Shown piece after piece: positions 38,810 through 49,124 of a stretch of DNA of 64,000 nt. The notes under the pieces are model-generated. The model ran no database searches and was not told the DNA's origin. It saw only the letters and a program-made list of their open reading frames with translations. The translations under genes were made by a program, and so were the position numbers. The first letter of the stretch is position 1, and each line of letters starts with the position of its first letter. The DNA is from Klebsiella aerogenes KCTC 2190 (GTDB lineage: Bacteria; Pseudomonadota; Gammaproteobacteria; Enterobacterales; Enterobacteriaceae), in the NCBI RefSeq assembly GCF_000215745.1, contig NC_015663.1, positions 186,001 to 250,000 of the forward strand, written 5' to 3'.

Positions 38810-39541
38810 TTATATCAGCCAAATGAAACTTGCCATACGACCTGTGGTCTTGTCGCGACGATAAGAGAAAAAATCATCTTTTTCACTTAGAGTGCAACGA
38901 TCGCCGCCGAAAATCTGCTCCACGCCGACGTTAGCCAGGCGCTGACGAGCCAATTGATAGATATTAGCAAAATATTTTTCACCGGCAGGACGGAAGGCGC
39001 TCTCCGCCTGGGCATCTTTGGCGATGAAAGCCTCACGCACTTCCGCACCGACTTCAAACGCCTCAGGGCCAATTGCCGGACCAAGCCAGGCCAGGATATT
39101 TTCCGGTTTATCATTAAAGCAGGCGACCGTTTCTTCCAGTACGCCTTCACATAAGCCGCGCCATCCGGCGTGCGCTGCCGCCACCTCGGTTCCGGCGCGG
39201 TTACAGAACAGCACCGGCAGGCAGTCCGCGGTCATCACCGCACAAACGGTACCCGGCGTATTACAGTATGACGCATCGGCGCGTTTTGACACGTACGGCC
39301 CACCATCCAATTTTAGTACCGTGGTGCCATGCACCTGCTCCAGCCACACCGGATAAGAGGGTAATCCGCCAGCGGCAAACATCCGCCGGCGGTTTTCTTC
39401 GACATGCAGGAGATCGTCGCCGCAATGGGCGCCAAGGTTCAACGAGTCATACGGAGGCAGGCTCACGCCACCCACACGGGTAGAACTACAGGCCGCCACG
39501 CCTTTCGGCATAGGCCACTGCGGAACAATCAGCTTTGTCAT
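38810..39541 (-). CDS. pgeF: Peptidoglycan editing factor PgeF (laccase-domain)
   Basis: A 243-residue YfiH/DUF152 protein, reported to remove L-serine-containing muropeptide precursors and also to have purine nucleoside phosphorylase or phenol oxidase activity. Metal-ligand motifs are visible: LGAHCGDD, ADCLPVLF and AAAHAGWRG. The ATG overlaps the rluD stop by 4 bases (ATGA). Confidence 0.92.
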   Translation of the reverse strand: MTKLIVPQWPMPKGVAACSSTRVGGVSLPPYDSLNLGAHCGDDLLHVEENRRRMFAAGGLPSYPVWLEQVHGTTVLKLDGGPYVSKRADASYCNTPGTVCAVMTADCLPVLFCNRAGTEVAAAHAGWRGLCEGVLEETVACFNDKPENILAWLGPAIGPEAFEVGAEVREAFIAKDAQAESAFRPAGEKYFANIYQLARQRLANVGVEQIFGGDRCTLSEKDDFFSYRRDKTTGRMASFIWLI

Positions 39542-40518
39542 AACCAGTCAATATCGTCCTTATGGGCTTCAAAATCGGCGCGCATGGCGTCGATCAGTTC
39601 CACCATATCCTGCGGGATCGGCGCGTGCCATTCCATCTCAATACCGGTAATTGGGTGATACAGACGCAGCATGGTCGCGTGTAATGCCTGGCGATCGAAT
39701 TTGCGCAGCGCGCTGATGAACTCGTCCGATGCCCCTTTCGGCGGACGCGGGCGGCCGCCATAAACCTGATCGCCCACCAGCGGATGGGTAATATGCGCCA
39801 TATGGACGCGGATTTGGTGGGTACGGCCGGTTTCCAGGCGCAGGCGCAAACGGGTGTGGATACGGAAATGTTCCATAATGCGGTAATGGGTCACCGCCGG
39901 TTTCCCCATCGGGTGAACCGCCATATGCGTGCGCTTGGTCGGGTGACGGCTGATTGGTTCTTCAACCGTACCGCCAGCGGTCATGTGGCCGATAGCCACC
40001 GCCTCATACTCGCGGGTAATTTCGCGCAGCTGCAGTGACTCGACCAGACGCGTTTGCGCCGGAATGGTCTTCGCCACGACCATCAGGCCGGTGGTATCTT
40101 TATCCAGACGGTGAACAATACCCGCGCGAGGGACATCGGCAATGGGCGGATAGTAATGCAGCAGCGCATTCAGCACAGTACCGTCAGGGTTGCCCGCACC
40201 AGGGTGCACAACCAAATCACGTGGTTTGTTGATGACCAGGATGTCGTCATCTTCATAGACGATATTGAGCGGAATATCCTGCGGTTCAAAACGCACGTCT
40301 TCCTCGATCTCAACATCGATAGAGACGGCTTCGCCGCCAAAAACTTTTTCTTTCGGCTTGTCGATGACGTTGCCGTTTACCAGCACGCGCTGGTCAAGGA
40401 TCCATTCTTTTATCCGCGAACGTGAATAATCCGGGAACAATTCGGCCAAAGCCTGATCTAAGCGTTGACCGAGTTGGTTCTCGGACACCGTTGCGGTGAG
40501 TTGTACTCGTTGTGCCAT
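39538..40518 (-). CDS. rluD: 23S rRNA pseudouridine synthase D
   Basis: RluD makes pseudouridines 1911, 1915 and 1917 in helix 69 of 23S rRNA. An S4-type RNA-binding domain (about residues 18-75) precedes the catalytic domain with GIVHRLDKDTTGLMVVAKT holding the catalytic aspartate. Length is 326, as in E. coli. Divergent from bamD, cotranscribed with pgeF. Confidence 0.96.
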   Translation of the reverse strand: MAQRVQLTATVSENQLGQRLDQALAELFPDYSRSRIKEWILDQRVLVNGNVIDKPKEKVFGGEAVSIDVEIEEDVRFEPQDIPLNIVYEDDDILVINKPRDLVVHPGAGNPDGTVLNALLHYYPPIADVPRAGIVHRLDKDTTGLMVVAKTIPAQTRLVESLQLREITREYEAVAIGHMTAGGTVEEPISRHPTKRTHMAVHPMGKPAVTHYRIMEHFRIHTRLRLRLETGRTHQIRVHMAHITHPLVGDQVYGGRPRPPKGASDEFISALRKFDRQALHATMLRLYHPITGIEMEWHAPIPQDMVELIDAMRADFEAHKDDIDWL

Positions 40519-40649
40519 ATACAGCTTCTTCGTTTAACGTTGGGTTTTACGGCTTTGCCGTTTAATATAGTGTGCTATTGTAGCTGGTCTTAATCGGGAG
40601 CAGGAACAGAGATTCTCCCGCATAAACATTTTGAGGAAGTCAAAACGTC

Positions 40650-41387
40650 ATGACGCGCATGAAATACCTGGTGGCAGCAGCCACACTGAGCCTGGCTTTG
40701 GTGGGTTGCTCTGGCTCAAAGGAGGAGGTGCCTGATAATCCGCCGAATGAAATTTACGCGACCGCCCAGCAAAAGTTGCAGGACGGTAACTGGAAACAGG
40801 CAATAACGCAACTGGAAGCGTTGGATAATCGCTATCCATTTGGTCCTTACTCCCAACAGGTACAGTTGGACCTGATTTATGCGTATTACAAAAATGCCGA
40901 TTTGCCGCTGGCCCAGGCCGCAATCGATCGTTTCGCTCGTCTGAATCCTACGCATCCAAACATTGACTATGTCATCTATATGCGCGGCCTGACTAACATG
41001 GCCCTTGATGACAGCGCTCTGCAGGGCTTCTTCGGCGTCGATCGTTCCGACCGCGACCCGCAGCACGCTCGCGACGCATTCAATGATTTCTCGAAGCTGG
41101 TTCGCGGTTATCCGAACAGCCAGTACGCCACAGACGCCTACAAACGTCTGGTGTTCCTGAAAGACCGTCTGGCGAAGTATGAGCTGTCGGTGGTGGATTA
41201 TTACACCGACCGCGGCGCCTGGGTTGCCGTCGTGAACCGCGTTGACGGTATGCTGCGTAACTACCCGGATACGCAGGCCACTCGCGATGCGCTGCCGAAG
41301 ATGGAAAACGCCTATCGTCAGATGCAAATGAACGCGCAGGCTGACAAAGTCGCCAAAATCATCGCCGCCAACGGCAAAAACACCTGA
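40650..41387 (+). CDS. bamD: Outer-membrane assembly lipoprotein BamD
   Basis: BamD is the essential lipoprotein of the BAM complex and links BamA to BamC and BamE. The signal peptide ends in lipobox LVGC with Cys19, and five TPR-like repeats fill the rest (for example [20 protein letters not shown]). Length is 245, as in E. coli. A strong terminator follows. Confidence 0.96.
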   Translation: MTRMKYLVAAATLSLALVGCSGSKEEVPDNPPNEIYATAQQKLQDGNWKQAITQLEALDNRYPFGPYSQQVQLDLIYAYYKNADLPLAQAAIDRFARLNPTHPNIDYVIYMRGLTNMALDDSALQGFFGVDRSDRDPQHARDAFNDFSKLVRGYPNSQYATDAYKRLVFLKDRLAKYELSVVDYYTDRGAWVAVVNRVDGMLRNYPDTQATRDALPKMENAYRQMQMNAQADKVAKIIAANGKNT

Positions 41388-41405
41388 GGGTGATAACTGA
41401 AAGCA

Positions 41406-41437
41406 AAACGGCAGCCCCTGGGCTGCCGTTTTTTTAT
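41406..41437 (+). terminator. Intrinsic terminator after bamD
   Basis: AAAACGGCAGCCC and GGGCTGCCGTTTT form a 13-bp stem with a 2-base loop and a T-run. Confidence 0.93.
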
Positions 41438-41580
41438 TCGATGAACACCAGCGCTGAAGCGGTTTAGCGCCGAGTTAACTCATCAAATATGGCCTCCTTT
41501 CTTCATTTCGACAAGTAAAATCTCATCCGTTCCTGTCCTGTCTCACAAAATGAATTCGTTGACAAAAAGTGACATTTAAA

Positions 41581-41995
<415 letters not shown>

Positions 41996-42020
41996 TCCTT
42001 AACTTAAGTTGTGTCATGCC

Positions 42021-42050
42021 ACGCGCCTTCGGGCGCGTTTTTCGTTTTTT
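42021..42050 (+). terminator. Intrinsic terminator after raiA
   Basis: ACGCGCC and GGCGCGT pair around a TTCG tetraloop, followed by a long T-rich tract. Confidence 0.93.
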
Positions 42051-42052
42051 AA

Positions 42053-42082
42053 TTGACAGGATGAAAACAGTACAGGTACTGT
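42053..42082 (+). promoter_or_regulatory. pheLA promoter
   Basis: TTGACA (42053-42058) and TACTGT (42077-42082) are 18 bp apart, 28 bp before pheL, resembling the E. coli pheA promoter. Confidence 0.7.
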
Positions 42083-42109
42083 AATCCACACTAACCTAAG
42101 GAATTCATC

Positions 42110-42157
42110 GTGAAACGACTCCCGTTCTTCTTCGCATTCTTTTTTACCTTCCCCTGA
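42110..42157 (+). CDS. pheL: phe operon leader peptide
   Basis: A 15-residue peptide [15 protein letters not shown] read from GTG, with 7 phenylalanines. Ribosome stalling at these codons when charged tRNA-Phe is scarce prevents the attenuator hairpin and lets pheA be transcribed. AAGGAA lies 6-11 bases upstream of the GTG start. It corresponds to E. coli [15 protein letters not shown]. Confidence 0.93.
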   Translation: [15 protein letters not shown]

Positions 42158-42203
42158 CTGGGAGGCGGTTCGTCGTATAAGAAAGAATGCGAAGACGAAT
42201 AAC

Positions 42204-42232
42204 AAGGCCTCCCACGCGGGAGGCCTTTTTTA
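42204..42232 (+). terminator. phe attenuator
   Basis: AAGGCCTCCC and GGGAGGCCTT form a 10-bp stem with loop ACGC, followed by a T-run, between pheL and pheA. Upstream sequence in and after pheL can pair alternatively, as in the E. coli attenuator. Confidence 0.92.
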
Positions 42233-42258
42233 TTGATAACAAGAAAGGCAACACAATT

Positions 42259-43419
42259 ATGACCGAGGAAAACCCATTACTGGCCCTGCGCGACAAAATA
42301 AGCGCCCTGGATGAAAAACTGCTCGCGCTGCTGGCCGAACGCCGCGGCCTGGCGGTAGAAGTCGGGAAAGCGAAGCTGGAATCGCACCGTCCAGTACGCG
42401 ATATCGACCGCGAACGCGACCTGCTGGAGCGTTTAATGACGCTTGGCAAAAAGCATCATCTGGACGCCCACTACATTACCCGCCTGTTCCAGCTGATTAT
42501 TGAAGACTCCGTTCTTACCCAGCAGGCGCTACTGCAGCAGCATCTTAATAAGATTAACCCCCGCTCCGCGCGTATCGCCTTCCTTGGGCCTAAAGGCTCG
42601 TATTCACATCTTGCCGCGCGCCAGTACGCCGCGCGTCATTTTGAGCAATTTATCGAAAGCGGCTGCGCGAAATTCGCCGATATCTTTGAGCAGGTCGAAA
42701 CCGGTCAGGCCGATTACGCCGTCGTGCCGATTGAAAACACCAGCTCCGGCGGGATCAACGATGTGTACGATCTGCTGCAGCATACCAGTCTGTCGATCGT
42801 CGGCGAACTGACGCTACCAATCGATCACTGTGTGCTCGTTTCATCCTCAACGGACGCTGATAAGATCGAGACCGTTTATAGCCATCCGCAGCCGTTCCAG
42901 CAATGCAGCCAGTATTTAAGCCGCTATCCGCACTGGAAAATCGAGTACACCGAGAGCACCTCAGCGGCGATGGAAAAAGTCGCGCAGGCAAAATCCCCCA
43001 CCGTTGCCGCGCTGGGTAGCGAGGCCGGCGGCGCGCTGTACGGGCTGCAGGTGCTGGAGCACTGCCAGGCTAACCAGACGCAAAACATCACTCGTTTCCT
43101 GGTGCTGGCGCGTAAAGCGGTGAACGTATCCGATCAGGTGCCGGCGAAAACGACATTGTTAATCGCCACCGGCCAACAGGCTGGCGCGCTGGTTGAAGCG
43201 CTACTGGTGCTGCGTAACCACAACCTGATCATGAGCAAGCTGGAATCGCGCCCCATCCACGGTAACCCGTGGGAAGAGATGTTTTATCTGGATATTCAGG
43301 CCAACCTGGAATCCCTTCCCTTACGTAAGGCTTTAAAAGAGCTGGCCGAAATTACCCGTTCGATGAAAGTACTGGGCTGTTACCCGAGCGAAAACGTCGT
43401 GCCGGTCGACCCGGCTTAA
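42259..43419 (+). CDS. pheA: Bifunctional chorismate mutase/prephenate dehydratase
   Basis: PheA turns chorismate to prephenate and then to phenylpyruvate, with feedback inhibition by phenylalanine. Residues 1-90 are the AroQ mutase, about 104-285 the dehydratase ([36 protein letters not shown]), and about 297-386 the ACT domain with the ESRP phenylalanine site. I start at 42259 (386 residues, as in E. coli). Its stop overlaps the end of the convergent SMP-30 gene by 4 bp. Confidence 0.97.
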   Translation: MTEENPLLALRDKISALDEKLLALLAERRGLAVEVGKAKLESHRPVRDIDRERDLLERLMTLGKKHHLDAHYITRLFQLIIEDSVLTQQALLQQHLNKINPRSARIAFLGPKGSYSHLAARQYAARHFEQFIESGCAKFADIFEQVETGQADYAVVPIENTSSGGINDVYDLLQHTSLSIVGELTLPIDHCVLVSSSTDADKIETVYSHPQPFQQCSQYLSRYPHWKIEYTESTSAAMEKVAQAKSPTVAALGSEAGGALYGLQVLEHCQANQTQNITRFLVLARKAVNVSDQVPAKTTLLIATGQQAGALVEALLVLRNHNLIMSKLESRPIHGNPWEEMFYLDIQANLESLPLRKALKELAEITRSMKVLGCYPSENVVPVDPA

Positions 43420-44288
43420 CGTTCAATAAATTGCCGTTTCTTCATCCCTGCCACCGCAACCGGCAGGGTGAAGATGGCGCCGGAAAGCGGATATTGCGCC
43501 ACTTCGTCGGCGTCCATATTTTCCCGGGTGGTAGTGATATAGAGCGTTTTCATGTCCGCGCCGCCGAAACACACCATCGTGGGGCAACGCACCGGCACGC
43601 GATACTCTTCCAGTTGTTCTCCGTTCGGCGAAAAGCGGGCAATCCGCCAGCCGTCAAACATCGCGCTCCAGTAACAGCCTTCTTCATCAACCGCCGCACC
43701 GTCAGGGATCCCCTCTCCCGGATGGAAACGACGAAACACTTCCCGTATGCCCGGCTCGCCCTGCTCATCCAGCGGCGTGCGGTAAATCACCGCGTTCGGC
43801 GTATCGGAGGTATACATCCAGCGCTTATCGTCGCTAAACGCCAGACCATTAGCACCATGAATATCGCACTGCACCACCTTTGGCGTCAGGTCGTTATCAA
43901 TACGCACCAGCAGCGCGCCATTGTAATCCCCCGGCCCCCAGAAGGTCCCTGCGTAAAAACGGCCATCCCGATCGGTACCGCCGTCGTTAAAACGCGCGAG
44001 ATCCGGGTTACTTGGGTTATCACAGATTTTGCGTTGCAGCAGACCACGGGCATCACAAAGCCAGATACCGCTACGTAAGGCGACGATAAAACCTCCCTTC
44101 TCGCGCAGAGCAAAGCAGCCCACTTCTTCGGGAAATTGCAGGACCTGGTGTTCTTTATTGCGTGTATCGTAGCGGTGAATTTCGCACTCCAGAATATCCG
44201 CCCAGTACAGTGCCTGCTCGGCATCGCTCCAGGTTGGGCATTCCGGCAGGTGCCCGACGTAATCAAACAGCGGTTGCGGTTGAGCCAT
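43416..44288 (-). CDS. SMP-30/gluconolactonase/LRE-family protein
   Basis: A 290-residue six-bladed beta-propeller protein of the SMP-30 family, which includes sugar lactonases and needs a divalent metal. Motifs include an early metal-ligand region [37 protein letters not shown], and [17 protein letters not shown]. Substrate is not known. E. coli has no gene here; the insertion separates pheA from tyrA. It lies downstream of the tyrA terminator and overlaps pheA by 4 bp, with no obvious promoter of its own beyond a 68-bp gap. Confidence 0.88.
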   Translation of the reverse strand: MAQPQPLFDYVGHLPECPTWSDAEQALYWADILECEIHRYDTRNKEHQVLQFPEEVGCFALREKGGFIVALRSGIWLCDARGLLQRKICDNPSNPDLARFNDGGTDRDGRFYAGTFWGPGDYNGALLVRIDNDLTPKVVQCDIHGANGLAFSDDKRWMYTSDTPNAVIYRTPLDEQGEPGIREVFRRFHPGEGIPDGAAVDEEGCYWSAMFDGWRIARFSPNGEQLEEYRVPVRCPTMVCFGGADMKTLYITTTRENMDADEVAQYPLSGAIFTLPVAVAGMKKRQFIER

Positions 44289-44301
44289 CTTTTCATCCCT
44301 A

Positions 44302-44336
44302 TAAAAAAAGCCAGCGGGTTACCCCTCTGGCTTTAT
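44302..44336 (-). terminator. Intrinsic terminator after tyrA
   Basis: On the minus strand AAAGCCAG and CTGGCTTT pair around AGGGGTAACCCG, followed by a T-run; it separates the aroF-tyrA operon from the SMP-30 gene. Confidence 0.85.
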
Positions 44337-44356
44337 TGTATACACGTTTAGCGGAC

Positions 44357-45478
44357 TTACTGTCGATTATCATTCGCCTGACGCAGCAGCGTGCGGCTTT
44401 CGCTCTGGAAGCGCTGGGCGTAATCGCCAAACCAGTGTTCGACTTTACGGAAGCTGTCGATAAACGCCTGCTTATCGCCCTGCTCCAGCAGACCAATCGC
44501 TTCGCCGAACCGCTGGTAGTAGCGCTTAATTAACGCCAGATTATTTTCTGACGACATAATGATGTCGGCATACAGCTGCGGATCCTGGGCAAACAGACGC
44601 CCCACCATCGCCAGCTCCAGTCGATAAATCGGCGAAGAGAGCGCCAATAGTTGCTCAAGACGAACGTTCTCTTCAGCCAGATGCAGGCCATAGGCGAAAG
44701 TGGCAAAGTGACGCAACGCCTGAATAAACGCCATGTTCTGATCGTGCTCAACGGCGCTGATGCGGTGCAGTCGCGCGCCCCAGACCTGAATCTGTTCAAG
44801 GAACCACTGGTACGCTTCCGGCTGACGCCCGTCGCAGTAAACCACCACCTGTTTCGCCAGGCTGCCGCTATCCGGACCAAACATCGGGTGCAATCCCAAT
44901 ACCGGGCCATTATGCGCTGCCAGCATCGCCTGCAGCGGCTCGGCTTTGATGGAAGCCAGATCGACCAGAATGCAATCCGCTGGCAGCGGCGGCAGACGCG
45001 AAATCGTCTCTGCTGTGGTATGGATCGGAACGCTGACGATAACCATCCCGGCATCGGCGACAATCTCTGTCGCCCGCGGCCAGTCTTCTTTTTCCAGTAC
45101 CCGCACCTGATAGCCTGACAGCGTCAGCATCTTCTCAAACAGACGCCCCATCTGCCCGCCGCCGCCAACAATAACCACCGGGCGCAGGTTCGGGTGCAGC
45201 GTTTTGAAGCCTTTGTCGTTTTCACTTGAATACGATTCGCGCATCACCCGACGCAGGACATCCTCGATAAGATCCGGCGGCACACCGAGCGCCGCCGCCT
45301 CTTCCCGGCGGGAAGCCAGCATCGCGGCTTCGCGTTCCGGTACATAAATCGGCAGGCCATATTTACTCTTAACCTCGCCAACTTCCGCCACCAACTCCAG
45401 GCGCTTTGCCAGCAAATCAAGCAGCGCCTTATCAACTTCATCAATTTGATCGCGCAATGCGGTCAGTTCAGCAACCAT
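44357..45478 (-). CDS. tyrA: Bifunctional chorismate mutase/prephenate dehydrogenase
   Basis: TyrA converts chorismate to prephenate and then to 4-hydroxyphenylpyruvate with NAD, inhibited by tyrosine. The N-terminal mutase (about residues 1-90) has [20 protein letters not shown]; the dehydrogenase carries [17 protein letters not shown] and [17 protein letters not shown]. Length is 373, as in E. coli. Second gene of aroF-tyrA, 9 bp after aroF. Confidence 0.97.
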
Positions 45479-45487
45479 ACAATCCTC

Positions 45488-46558
45488 TTAACCCAGACGT
45501 GCCGCCAGATGTCCGCGCAAATCGCTATCGAGCTCGCGCAGCAGTGCATCGGTAGTTTCCCAGCTGATGCAGGCATCGGTGACGGATACGCCGTACTTCA
45601 TATCGCAACGGGGCTGCTCAGAAGACTGATTGCCTTCGTGGATATTGCTCTCAATCATCAGGCCAATGATGGAACGGTTGCCATCTTTGATCTGCGCGAC
45701 GACGGATTCCGCAACCGCCGGCTGACGACGGTAGTCTTTATTGGAATTACCATGACTGCAATCTATCATCAGCGACGGTTTCAGTCCCGCCTGCGCCATC
45801 TCTTTTTCGCACTTCTCAACGTCTTCCGGGCCGTAGTTTGGCGCTTTACCGCCGCGCAGAATGACGTGACCATCCGGATTCCCCTGGGTCTGCAGCAGGC
45901 AAACCTGGCCGGCCTGGTTGATGCCAACGAAGCGGTGCGGCATCGCGGCGGCGCGCATGGCGTTGATCGCCGTCGCCAGGCTGCCATCGGTACCGTTTTT
46001 AAAACCAACCGGCATCGACAAACCGGATGCCATTTCACGGTGAGTCTGCGATTCAGTGGTACGCGCGCCGATGGCGGACCAGCTGAACAGATCGCCAAGG
46101 TACTGTGGGCTATTTGGATCGAGCGCTTCTGTCGCCAGCGGCAGGCCCATATTGACTAAATCAACCAGCAGGCGACGCGCTATCTTGAGACCGCCTTCCA
46201 CATCAAACGAGCCATCCATGTGCGGATCGTTAATCAGCCCTTTCCAGCCGACAGTGGTACGTGGCTTTTCAAAATAGACGCGCATCACCAGGTAGAGGCT
46301 ATCGCTGACCTCTGCGGCAAGGGCTTTAAATCGACGAGCATATTCGATAGCAGCTTCCGGATCGTGGATTGAGCAAGGACCACAGACCACCAACAGACGC
46401 GGATCGCGGCCGGCAATAATGTTGGAAATAGTCTGACGGGAGTGCGCGATCTGCGCTTCCTGCTCCACGGTTAACGGGAATTCGGCTTTCAGTTGATCCG
46501 GGGTAATCAGAACTTGTTCATCGGTAATATGTACGTTATTCAGCGCGTCTTTTTGCAT
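45488..46558 (-). CDS. aroF: DAHP synthase, tyrosine-sensitive
   Basis: AroF joins phosphoenolpyruvate and erythrose 4-phosphate to start the shikimate pathway, and is inhibited by tyrosine. Motifs: LVVCGPCSIHDPEAAIEYAR, VGFKNGTDGSLATAINAMRA and DCSHGNSNKDYRRQP. I start at 46558 (356 residues, MQKDALNNVHITDEQV) as in E. coli, not at 46609. TyrR-like boxes lie upstream; tyrA follows, so tyrosine controls both steps. Confidence 0.96.
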   Translation of the reverse strand: MQKDALNNVHITDEQVLITPDQLKAEFPLTVEQEAQIAHSRQTISNIIAGRDPRLLVVCGPCSIHDPEAAIEYARRFKALAAEVSDSLYLVMRVYFEKPRTTVGWKGLINDPHMDGSFDVEGGLKIARRLLVDLVNMGLPLATEALDPNSPQYLGDLFSWSAIGARTTESQTHREMASGLSMPVGFKNGTDGSLATAINAMRAAAMPHRFVGINQAGQVCLLQTQGNPDGHVILRGGKAPNYGPEDVEKCEKEMAQAGLKPSLMIDCSHGNSNKDYRRQPAVAESVVAQIKDGNRSIIGLMIESNIHEGNQSSEQPRCDMKYGVSVTDACISWETTDALLRELDSDLRGHLAARLG

Positions 46559-46652
46559 GATGGCGATCCTGTATAGCTCGTTTGCGATAGTCGTTGCCTC
46601 AGCGGGCATGACGTAACCATACCATATAAAGTAAAGATATCAATCCATATTA

Positions 46653-46670
46653 CGTAAACATTACTTTACG
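46653..46670 (-). promoter_or_regulatory. TyrR box of aroF
   Basis: CGTAAA-CATTAC-TTTACG is an 18-bp palindrome matching TGTAAA-N6-TTTACA at all but the outer bases. TyrR with tyrosine represses aroF-tyrA in E. coli at such sites. Confidence 0.82.
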
Positions 46671-46705
46671 ACAGCAAAATAATTGGCATCGCATTGCCAG
46701 AAAAG

Positions 46706-46723
46706 TGTTCATATAAATGTACA
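46706..46723 (-). promoter_or_regulatory. Second, weaker TyrR-like box
   Basis: TGTTCA-TATAAA-TGTACA has the spacing of TyrR boxes with weaker half-sites. It is 53 bp from the first box, consistent with cooperative TyrR binding. Confidence 0.55.
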
Positions 46724-46901
46724 CATGGCGAAGACTCTTTTTGGCCGCCGCGTTTTACTCATTCCTTTACTAAAATTCCTGGTAAGGATTATCTCAAAGC
46801 GGCCGGGGCAGCTAATGACGCTTTTTGCCAATAATGCTATTCTCCGCTCAGGCAACTGCGAACTGCGTTTCCCGTGCAATAACGATTTGACGGACCCGTT
46901 A

Positions 46902-47411
46902 ATGAAAGAGTTTTACCGTCTATTTTTGCTTTTCTTTTTGCTCATCGCGGGAGTTCCCGCTTTTGCCGCTGAGACATCTGAGAACGTTCGCGCCATAGTT
47001 TCGGGGATTGTGACTTATACGCGCTGGCCAAATTTATCCGGCCCGCCGAAGTTATGCGTTTTTTCCACCTCCCGATATATCCGCAGTTTGGCTCAGGAAG
47101 CGCCGGAAAATTTACCTTATCAACCGGTGATAGTTCGAAATTCACAGGAAGCCCTAAAGGCCAGCTGCGACGGTTTGTATTTCGGCAGTGAAACCCCGGA
47201 TCAGCAGTCTGCATTAACAAAAAAATATGGCTCCCGTCCTCTATTACTCATAGCGGAACAAAATACCGATTGCTCTTTTGGCAGCGCTTTTTGCTTGCTC
47301 ATAAATGACGATAGGGTGAGGTTTTCCGTTAATCTGGATGTCCTGACGCATAGCGGTGTACGGGTCAATCCGGACGTACTGATGCTTGCCCGGAAGAAAT
47401 CACATGAATAA
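46902..47411 (+). CDS. yfiR: Periplasmic YfiR, inhibitor of the diguanylate cyclase
   Basis: YfiR is a periplasmic repressor of the membrane diguanylate cyclase DgcN (YfiN). A signal peptide of about 22 residues ends at AFA. The mature domain has four cysteines able to form two disulfides (Cys in [23 protein letters not shown] and AFCLL). I start at 46902 (169 residues, [11 protein letters not shown]), as in E. coli. The stop overlaps dgcN by 8 bp. Confidence 0.92.
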   Translation: MKEFYRLFLLFFLLIAGVPAFAAETSENVRAIVSGIVTYTRWPNLSGPPKLCVFSTSRYIRSLAQEAPENLPYQPVIVRNSQEALKASCDGLYFGSETPDQQSALTKKYGSRPLLLIAEQNTDCSFGSAFCLLINDDRVRFSVNLDVLTHSGVRVNPDVLMLARKKSHE

Positions 47412-48627
47412 GGATTTTTCTCAGGCCCCGCGCCCCACTTTCAAAAACGCGTTACGCCGAATCAGCATGATAAGCGTAGTGATTTCGATGACGCTGGTCT
47501 GGCTTTTGCTCAGCGCCGCCTCCGTCATCACGTTAAAACAGTACGCGCAAAAAAATCTTGAGCTCACCGCGGCAACCATGGGCCGCAGCCTCGAAGCGGC
47601 ACTGGTTTTTGGCGATGCCACCGCCGCAGAAGATACGCTGGCGACGCTTGGCAGACAGGGGCAATTTTCCGAAGCCACGCTTCTGGACAGCCATCAGCGT
47701 CATTTCGCCGACTGGCGTAATGACGCCTTAGTTAAAAACGAAAAATTCAGTGGTTATATTAGTAAATGGCTGTTTCCTGAACCGACTGTCCAGCCAATCT
47801 GGCATCAGGGGAAAATAATCGGTGAGCTTCGTCTGAAGGCGCTCGATCGGTTAATCAGTCATTTTCTCGGTACTTCGCTGATCGTTTTGACCGGCAGTAT
47901 TCTGCTGGCGTCCGTTATCGCCCTGATGCTTACCCATTCTCTGCATCGCGGTATTGTCGCCGCCCTGCAAAGTATTACCGAAGTGGTACATGATATCCGC
48001 GAAAACCGCCATTTCTCGCGCCGTGTACCTGAAGAACGTATTGAGGAATTCCATCTCTTTGCCCAGGACTTCAATAGCCTGCTGGGAGAAATGGAGGATT
48101 GGCAGCGTCAACTGCAGGCGAAAAATGCGCAACTGCTGCGCAGCTCGTTGCATGATCCACTAACGGGATTGGCGAATCGCGCGGCGTTTCGCAACGTCAT
48201 CGGTAAGCTAATGGACGATGACGCGGCACGTCATAGTTCGGCGCTGCTGTTTCTTGACGGCGATAATTTCAAACTCATTAACGATAACTGGGGACACGCT
48301 GCCGGCGATAAAGTCCTTATTGAGGTCGCCAGCCGCCTGATGGCATTCGTTGGCGACCAACATCAGGCATGGCGTCTGGGCGGCGATGAATTCGCCATTT
48401 TACTGCACGATGTGCATACCGAAACCGAAGTCCAGGCGCTTTGCGCAACGCTGTCCGAACAGTTTCTTCAGCCATTCAACCTCCACAATGGCCACACGGC
48501 AACGCTCTCTTTGAGTATTGGCTATGCTTTGACCTGGGAACACACCTCGGTGGAGGAGCTGCAGGAACTGGCCGATCAGAATATGTATCGGATGAAAAAC
48601 CAGCGTTTTCATCACACACAAAAATAA
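47404..48627 (+). CDS. dgcN: Diguanylate cyclase DgcN (YfiN)
   Basis: DgcN makes cyclic di-GMP in the inner membrane and in E. coli also halts division under envelope or reductive stress. A first membrane segment (about residues 24-46), a periplasmic sensory domain, a second segment (about 150-170), HAMP and a C-terminal GGDEF domain (about 245-407) with [12 protein letters not shown] start at 47404 (407 residues). Overlap with yfiR indicates coupling; yfiB follows. Confidence 0.93.
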   Translation: MNKDFSQAPRPTFKNALRRISMISVVISMTLVWLLLSAASVITLKQYAQKNLELTAATMGRSLEAALVFGDATAAEDTLATLGRQGQFSEATLLDSHQRHFADWRNDALVKNEKFSGYISKWLFPEPTVQPIWHQGKIIGELRLKALDRLISHFLGTSLIVLTGSILLASVIALMLTHSLHRGIVAALQSITEVVHDIRENRHFSRRVPEERIEEFHLFAQDFNSLLGEMEDWQRQLQAKNAQLLRSSLHDPLTGLANRAAFRNVIGKLMDDDAARHSSALLFLDGDNFKLINDNWGHAAGDKVLIEVASRLMAFVGDQHQAWRLGGDEFAILLHDVHTETEVQALCATLSEQFLQPFNLHNGHTATLSLSIGYALTWEHTSVEELQELADQNMYRMKNQRFHHTQK

Positions 48628-48639
48628 GAAGGAATGACT

Positions 48640-49119
48640 ATGCTCAGGCAATTTATTGCGCCCACTCTTCTGGCTGCTTTTCTCCTCACTGGGTGCCAGG
48701 CGCCAGGTAAGTTCTCGAAAGAACAGGTCGCAGCAATGAAGTCTTACGGCTTTACCGAAGCCGCCGGTGATTGGTCCTTAGGTTTGTCTGACAGCATTCT
48801 GTTTGACAAAAACGACTATCGCCTGCGTCCCGACAGCCAGCAGCAAATCCACAGTATGGCCGCACGGTTAGCTGAAACCGGTATTACCCATAGCCGTCTT
48901 GAAGGTCATACCGATAACTACGGCGAAGACAGCTACAACGAAGCGCTGTCATTAAAGCGCGCCAACAGCGTGGCGGATGCCTGGGCTGAAGGCGCGAAAA
49001 TTCCGCGCAGTAATTTAACCACCCGCGGATTAGGTAAAAAGTACCCCATCGCCAGCAACAATACCGCGGCAGGCCGTGCTGAAAACCGCCGTGTTACCGT
49101 GGTGATCAGCACGCCTTAA
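48640..49119 (+). CDS. yfiB: OmpA-like lipoprotein YfiB
   Basis: YfiB is an outer-membrane lipoprotein that binds peptidoglycan and sequesters YfiR, turning DgcN on. The lipobox is LLTGC and the OmpA-like domain holds EGHTDNYGEDSYNEALSLKR. An ATG at 48634 is too close to AAGGA; I use the next ATG at 48640, 6 bases after it (159 residues). Last of the yfiR-dgcN-yfiB operon. Confidence 0.92.
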   Translation: MLRQFIAPTLLAAFLLTGCQAPGKFSKEQVAAMKSYGFTEAAGDWSLGLSDSILFDKNDYRLRPDSQQQIHSMAARLAETGITHSRLEGHTDNYGEDSYNEALSLKRANSVADAWAEGAKIPRSNLTTRGLGKKYPIASNNTAAGRAENRRVTVVISTP

Positions 49120-49124
49120 GCGCG

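Larger units (their letters stand above)
46559..46901. other. Divergent control region of aroF and yfiR
   Basis: A 343-bp region between divergent aroF and yfiR. It holds TyrR-like boxes at 46653-46670 and 46706-46723. E. coli has yfiL between these genes; I see no counterpart or remnant of it here. Confidence 0.65.
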
